The translations under genes and the position numbers were made by a program. Below are positions 58,281 to 64,000 of a stretch of DNA of 64,000 nucleotides, piece by piece (the first letter of the stretch is position 1; every line of letters starts with the position of its first letter). The stretch spans positions 7,068,001 through 7,132,000 of the forward strand of contig JBAJFE010000014.1 in the NCBI GenBank assembly GCA_037903355.1, in the 5' to 3' direction. The DNA is from Trichuris trichiura. Taxonomy: Eukaryota > Nematoda > Enoplea > Trichinellida > Trichuridae. The notes under the pieces are model-generated. The model was not told where the DNA came from, searched no databases, and saw nothing but the letters and a program-made list of their open reading frames with translations.

Positions 58281-59401
58281 TTGTATGTGGTAAGAGCGAA
58301 ACTAGCATCCATCGGCGAGAAATTCGCGGACTGCATGCGACGATCGAGCAACAGCTGGACGAAGACCTACGAAAGCTTTGGGAAGTTGAATGACTGGGCC
58401 TTAAGAGAAGTGATACTTACGAAAGCATTGGGAGAAACCACGCAAGCCAGCAATGCGGTGTAGCATTCGACGGGGAACGTTACACCGTATCTCTACCCTG
58501 GAAAACGGAGGACCTCTTTCTACCTGACAACTATCATATGGCTCTTCAAAGGCTGAAACAAACGGAGACGCGCTTGTCACGAGGTGTGTCTTTGAACACT
58601 GCTTATCGCGAAGAAATGAATAAGTATATCAGAAATGGACGGGTAGAGAAGACAAATCGAAAGGGACTGCAAGGAAGGACGTGGTGTCTACCTCACCACA
58701 TGGTAGTCCGCCATGATAAGACGAGTACGCGTTACCGGATAGCATTCGACTCGTCTTATCGATATCAAGGAGTATTATTGAACGACGCGTTGAGCTCTGG
58801 ACCACGCCTACGGAACGACTTGTTGGGAATTATATTACGCTTCCGCCGCTTTCCCATCGCTCTTCAGGCAGACATTAGCAAAATGTTCATGCAAGCCTGT
58901 CTACGCGAAGAGGATCGGGACGTAAGCTGATTCCTGTGGAGGTCATCCCAGACAGAAGATAGACCAGAAGTGTTTCGTTTCACAAGAGTCTGTTTCAGCC
59001 TGAACTGTTCACCTTTCCTGGCTATGAATGTGCTAAGGCGTCATGCACAACAGCAAAACTCAGAGTACCATGAAGAAGTCCGTGATATATTGAACAATAT
59101 GTACGTCGGCGATTTCATTACGAGTTGTAACACGGTCGAGGATGCTCGTCGAATTGTGAAGAACACGAGCCATTTGCTACAAACAGCTGGATTTCGTTTG
59201 ACGAAATGGTCGAGCAACGTCCAAGAATCGCTGGAAGGCCTAGCACGAGCAGACGTCCAGTGCGAAGAAGATGTGTCAGAAGTCCTTGGCATGCTATTAG
59301 ACCGTACCTCTGACAGGTTCACCTTCAAGGTACTCACTGGAATTACTTTGAGTTCACCGGGCACAAAGCGCGAGCTCGTGAGCACGGTTGCAAAACTTTG
59401 A
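58281..59401 (+). pseudogene. Bel/Pao reverse transcriptase
   Basis: Two open pieces (58538-58930, 58970-59401) separated by a break. Motifs: LPHHMVVRHDKTSTRYRIAF, LNDALSSGPRLRNDL, ALQADISKMFMQ, then YVGD in place of the catalytic Y-x-D-D, and the GFRLTKWSSN block. The lost Asp and the breaks make it inactive. Confidence 0.85.
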
Positions 59402-59549
59402 CCCCCTTGGCCTACTGACGCCGTTCACGATACGAGCGAAAATATTGTTCCAACGGACAAGGCAAAACGACACGGCATGGGATGAAACGCTGCCAGAGGA
59501 CATTGCAAAGGACTGGTGAAGTTGGAGATCAGAGTTATCAGCTCTGCCA

Positions 59550-59933
59550 TTGGTCATGTTAACCAGACGGCTGACCCCAATAAGAAAAGAAAATGTTGCG
59601 ACCAGAGACCTGCGTGTCTTCACAGATGCTTCAGAAGACGCTTACGGTGCCGTGACCTACTTGAAGACCACAACGAAAATGGGGAACAACTCTATGGTAA
59701 TCGTGGCATCCAAGTCAAGAGTTGCCCCGCTGAAGAAGTTGTCTGTACCCAGACTGGAGTTGATGGGAACCCTGATTGGTGCCAGATTAGTAAAATATGT
59801 CAAAGAAGTCATGGAATTGAAAATCGACGGGGTACACTGCTGGACAGACAGCGAAGTCGCGCTCGCGCGGATATGTAGCGCCACAAAACAATGGAAACCG
59901 TTCGTAAAAACTCGAGTGGAAGAAATTCAATAG
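59550..59933 (+). pseudogene. Bel/Pao RNase H-like region
   Basis: Frame with LRVFTDASEDAYGAVTYL, SRVAPLKKLSVPRLELMG and HCWTDSEVALARI, the three blocks of the Pao-type RNase H region. Broken upstream and downstream. Confidence 0.8.
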
Positions 59934-60434
59934 CTAACGGAACCAAATAGTTGGCGTCATTGCCCAGGAAAAGAGAACCCAGCTGATCACGCACCCCTTG
60001 GTTCAGCACTGCGCAAGCTGGTCAAGGAGCGACAATGGCGGAATGGACCAATGTGACTGGAATCAAAGAAGGAAGCATGGGCGATGCGACAGGTGACAGA
60101 CTGACAGAAAAGGAAAAGTTCACCTTGGATGAACGTCGCTGCAGCCATAAAGAAATAAAAGTGAACGTCGCCTTGGCTATTGATGAAGACTGCTTAGATC
60201 CAGCACGATTCAGCGACCTGGAGAAGCTTCTCTGAATCACGGCATACTGCACGCGGCTGATTAGAAATTGTCAACAATGGAGCGCTAAATGAAACGGCCC
60301 TATGGCCGCGGACGAAATAGCAATGGCTGAAAAGATTTGGCTCCGCCGCGTTCAGAGGAGGATTACCAGCAGCTGAAAAGCAACGGAACCGTCGAGCGAA
60401 ACAGTAAGCTAACATCTCTTAGTGTCTTCTAGAT

Positions 60435-60888
60435 CAGCCATTCTCAACGTGGGGCCTGGGACCCCCAGGGGGACCGAGAGGGTGTCAAAGGTGGGGGCAG
60501 GAGGCCGTCAAGGGGGGCTGAGAGGCCTTATTGGAACAAGCGTAGTTAGGTAGATCGGAAGGGTGAGAATATATGCCAATCCTCTATAGAGGATTGGTTA
60601 ACCGTTAGCAACATACCTCTATAGAGGATTGCCATAAATTCTCACTCGATTCGACGGAGTGGTTTCATTGTTAGTTTCGAAAAACCCCAAGTGCTTTTTC
60701 AAATGATTTGACGACTATATATTCGCATTGTATCATTGCATTAACTTGATCCTAGGAGGTTCCCATTGAAAGCTGATTAGCTGCTATACAAAAAACGCAA
60801 AAATTAATCGACCAATAGGAAAAGGGGGGTCTGGCACCTGAGGACACTTTCCAAGGGGGCGTAACGCAGAAAAGGTTGAGAATGGCTG
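60435..60888. mobile_element. hAT MITE (454 bp) in Bel/Pao
   Basis: Ends CAGCCATTCTCAACG and GGTTGAGAATGGCTG. Perfect duplication TTCTAGAT at 60427-60434 and 60889-60896. It separates the RNase H and integrase parts of the host element. Confidence 0.92.
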
Positions 60889-60959
60889 TTCTAGATGACT
60901 GTCTTAATGTCTTTCATCTCTTAGTGTTTTTCTAACTAGCTAACATCTCTTTGTGTCTT

Positions 60960-61500
60960 TCTAGATAGATCATCTGAGTTGGTGGACGCCTGCAATCCTC
61001 AGATCTACCGGAAAAGACGAAACATCCGATTGTAATACCAAGCAAACATACCGTAGTGGATTTCCTCATACGAAGAACTCACGAAAGGCAACCGCACGCT
61101 GGGGTAGAACAAACGCTTGCGACCACGAGGCAACAGTTTTGGATATTGCGCAGCCGTTGCAGCGTAAAAAAGGGTCCTCCAAAGCTGCATCATATACAAA
61201 CGGCAAAATGCACCTCTCTTTCAAAAGAAAATGGGAATCCTACCCCCAGAACGCGTCAGCGCAAAACATGTGTTTCAGAACGTCGGGATGGATTTTGCTG
61301 GACACGTGTACATGCGAGGAAAACATTGTCCAACGATATCGTACATACTCCTCCCGACTTGTTTGACCGTCAGAGCGGCCCTTTTGGAACTTGTACGCGA
61401 CATGTCAGCTGACAGTCTTATTCAAGCGCTAAAACGATTTTTCGCACGCCGCGGGATACCTAGAGTGATATGTTCTGAGAATTTTCGAACATTCAGAAGG
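60960..61500 (+). pseudogene. Bel/Pao integrase remnant
   Basis: Zinc-finger region in broken frames (HERQPHAGVEQTL), then VFQNVGMDFAGHVYMRG with the first catalytic Asp and the RRGIPRVICSEN block with Asp replaced by Glu. It stops near 61500, where hairpin sequence begins, before the third catalytic residue. Confidence 0.8.
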
Positions 61501-61504
61501 CTTT

Positions 61505-61893
61505 TGAATACGTGGTTTCTTGGTACGGGACAATATGTTTTCGTGATGAAGAAATTTATTACGGATACGTTCCGTTTGTTTTCTATATAAAGAGGCTCCG
61601 GGGCTTTCGGGTTATTCGAGACCCATCATCAGCGGTCTTAAGTGTAAATATGAATTGTGCCAGCGAGTGTCATCTATTGATTCTGAGGATTTTAAAGCGG
61701 GTATTTTAAAGCTTTCTGTTTGTAGGTTTTTGTATTTGAGTCTGTCAGCGCATTTCTTTTTCTTTTTTTGTTCCGTATAGCTTCTAGATTGATCCGGAGC
61801 CTCTTTATATAGAAAACAAACGGGACATATCCGTAATAAATTTCTTCATCATGAAAACATATTGTCCCGTACCAAGAAACCACGTTTTCAAAA
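61505..61893. mobile_element. Hairpin (pLTR-like) unit at the start of the Penelope-like element
   Basis: Inverted arms 61505-61603 and 61797-61893 (TTTCTTGGTACGGGACAATATG and inverse; AGAGGCTCCGG) around a 190-bp centre. The layout is like the stand-alone hairpin elements: outer ...GTACGGGAC, inner TTACGG, then GGCTTTCGGG and a hammerhead-like core. It lies directly before the Penelope-like coding sequence, and Penelope elements are known to carry such terminal repeats. Confidence 0.7.
61605..61632 (-). ncRNA. Hammerhead-like core next to the Penelope-like element
   Basis: Minus strand: CTGATGA, T, GGGT, loop, ACCC, GAAA, followed by GCCCCGGAGCC. It has the canonical CTGATGA and GAAA boxes. 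Confidence 0.45.
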
Positions 61894-64000
61894 CCATACA
61901 GGGTGTATACGGAACACCCCTTCTGTCAGCTGCAAGACATTTGGAACGTATACGTATCAAAGCGGGTCTTACGCAAGGTCAACTAACTTTCCTACTGAAA
62001 TGCAGAAATTAAGAAATCCTACCAAAGTGCTTCCGGTTAAAATGGGGACAGTACATGGACAGCCAATCAAAAAGAATCCTTTTTTCGGCTGGAATGTCTC
62101 TACAACGAAATGTTATACGGAGACACAGATACACACTATCGAGATTGCGAGAAGATTATAGTAGCACATTAGCGTTCCTCAGAAGCAGACTACACAGAAC
62201 ACTTTACGAGAACCTGGTGAAACATGTGGACCTTGCCACACGAACAGTTTGCTCATCACAAAAACAGGTACTAAAATCGAAATTTGATAGCATTCGAGAC
62301 AATATTCCGACAACATCTTCAAACCCTTACAGAAATATTCCACAAAGAACTCCTAGGTTCAGAGCTAAATTCAGCGATAATAAATCTCAGCTTTTTCCCT
62401 CTAAGTGAAAATGAGAAGCATATATTAGAAAAAGGACTTAACTTCGTCCCAACGCCAAAACAACCACCACTTCTCGACATCATTGCCTCAGTTGAAGACA
62501 GCCTATCTTCGTCGGATGCACAAAAGGCCACACAGATCAAGAGTAATTTATCTACATTGATGCTAGGCCACCACTTCACTGCCACTTCGAACCTAAGCCG
62601 ATATGAGATAAACAGCTTATATAAACTTAGGAAGCAACCCAACAGAATCATAACCAAAGCAGACAAAGGGAATAGAATCGTCTTACTTGACAGAAGCACC
62701 TACATCGAAAAGTTGACAGCTATCTTGAACACCAGCAATTATACCCCCTACCAACCGACCCTACAGAAGTTTCCCGAAAAAATCTCCGATCTCTTCTCAT
62801 TACATATGCCACAGAAACCAAAGAACCTGCTATCACCAAAATGACAACATATCTTAAGTTTGCATCGAACTTCAGACCCCCCGAGCTCTATGGTCTCCCA
62901 AAAGTACACAAACCAGATATCCCGCTGAGACCGATAGTCTCCACAATTAACAGCATCACCACTGAACTCAGTAGATACTTAAGTAAGATCATCAAACCTC
63001 TAACAGGCAAGGAACCATCCTTTGTCAAAAACAGCAAAACGCTCGTCAACGAAATAAGAAACTATTGTTTGGAACCCGACGAGATTTTAGTCAGCTATGA
63101 TGTAAAAGACTTATTTCCCAGCATCCCAATATCAGACACCCTAGAGACCTTACACAATCTCCTCCACACGGACACAAATCTACCCAGCAGAACTAAATTA
63201 AATCCCTTTCACATTGTCAAGCTGGTTTCGTTTTGCATGCAAGAAGGCAATTACTTCACTTTTGATAACAAGTTCTATAAACAATCTAACGGAGTACCTA
63301 TGGGAAGCCCCCTATCCCTGTATTAGCGGAAATCTTTATGGAAAACTTTGAAAGACAAATGTTCAGAACTATAGACAGACACATAGCTCCACGCCTTTTT
63401 AAAAGATACGTAGACGACATCTTTGTCATTATAAAAGCTGGAAAAGAAGAACAATTTTTACAATTCCTCAACAACGTCCGTCCTAACCAAATAGTCTTCA
63501 CAATGGAAAAAGAAGATAACAAAACCTTGCCCTTTCTGGACGCCTTAATCATTCGCTCAAGCGAAGGCCTTAAAACCAGAGTGTATAGAAAACCCACGCA
63601 CACAGATCAGTACCTCAATTTTTCATCACATCACCCACGATCAGTAATGCGTGGTATCCTCTCCGGAATGATAGACAGAGCATTCAACTTATGCAGTCCC
63701 GAATATCTTCAGCCAGAAATTAACTACATTAGAAAAATCTTCTACAAAAACGGTTATCCTAAATCCTTTATCAACCAAGTGCTCAACCACAAGCTTCGCA
63801 CACGTGAGTCTCCAGAGCAAAACACTCCGCACGACACTTGTCTGGTTATTCCTTATGTGGCAGGCTTAGGCGAAAAGATTGTCCAATTAGGAAAAAGATT
63901 AGGCTTCAGAGTCTTTTTCAAAAGTTCGCACAACCTCATGGCAATCCTTCGCACAGACAAAACTAAAATCCCCGCAAACAAAAAGACAGGATTAGTATAC
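61894..64000 (+). pseudogene. Penelope-like reverse transcriptase, right end cut by the window
   Basis: Frames overlap in order: N-terminal region (62055-62408), a segment with ITKADKGNRIVLLDRSTY (62284-62844), RT palm (62841-63326: ELYGLPKVHKP, LVSYDVKDLFPSIP, GVPMGSP), then from about 63315 to the edge RT with KRYVDDIFV and PFLDALI. The last residues (KKTGLVY) fit the start of the GIY-YIG endonuclease. Three one-base frame changes are visible (near 62330, 62840, 63315). RT motifs are otherwise intact. This element is the best candidate source of the enzyme that spread the hairpin elements. Confidence 0.85.

Larger units (their letters stand above)
56623..61500 (+). mobile_element. Decayed Bel/Pao retrotransposon
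   Basis: Gag, protease, RT, RNase H-like and integrase segments follow in family order on the plus strand. LTRs were not found: the left end is unclear and the right end is cut by hairpin and Penelope-like sequence. Later insertions sit at 57107-57168 and 60435-60888. Confidence 0.85.

Overview
The window looks like nuclear DNA of a nematode. Three lines of evidence support this. Host genes carry very short introns: five of 45-56 bp in an RNF121 gene and three of 46-110 bp in NDUFB10. One gene is an astacin metalloprotease with a C-terminal ShKT domain. Short interstitial runs of TTAGGC, the nematode-type telomere unit, are present. A dorylaimid such as Trichuris or Trichinella is a guess, not shown. 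Host genes are few: an astacin-ShKT protease (exons 1283-1700 and 4709-5218), an RNF121-type RING ligase on the minus strand (19924-21046, 5' end unresolved), NDUFB10 (26417-27418), and three unassigned candidate exons (15068-15427, 24730-24961, 52289-52552). Nearly everything else is nested mobile DNA. From left to right: a Merlin MITE (683-1076); an astacin intron swollen to 3 kb by hairpin elements; an hAT element (7124-11904) split by a 3.3 kb LTR retrotransposon that lacks a reverse transcriptase core (7567-10866); a Merlin transposon (12.5-14.6 kb); BED-type hAT copies at 16.8-19.2, 37.7-40.3, 41.4-46.0 and 47.2-50.8 kb, three of which contain a histone H3 reading frame; a second, nearly complete hAT (32307-35683) with short derivatives at 50850 and 54045; Tigger elements at 44251-45261 and 53613-55977; a decayed Bel/Pao element (56.6-61.5 kb); and a Penelope-like element that runs off the right edge (61.9-64 kb). 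Two of the BED-hAT copies are head to head and form an inverted repeat with 4-5 kb arms (41358-46447 and 46750-50840). The most unusual material is a family of hairpin elements at 1911, 2765, 3096, 22098, 25296, 34742, 40373 and 57107. Each is flanked by a 12-15 bp target duplication, as expected of retrotransposition. Most carry a conserved CTGANGA...stem...GAAA core that resembles a hammerhead ribozyme, and a related hairpin lies directly upstream of the Penelope reverse transcriptase. The second highlight is the H3 frame: three copies of exactly 411 nt with no indels and one nonsense codon each sit at one site in a transposase, while a sibling transposase copy has that site empty.
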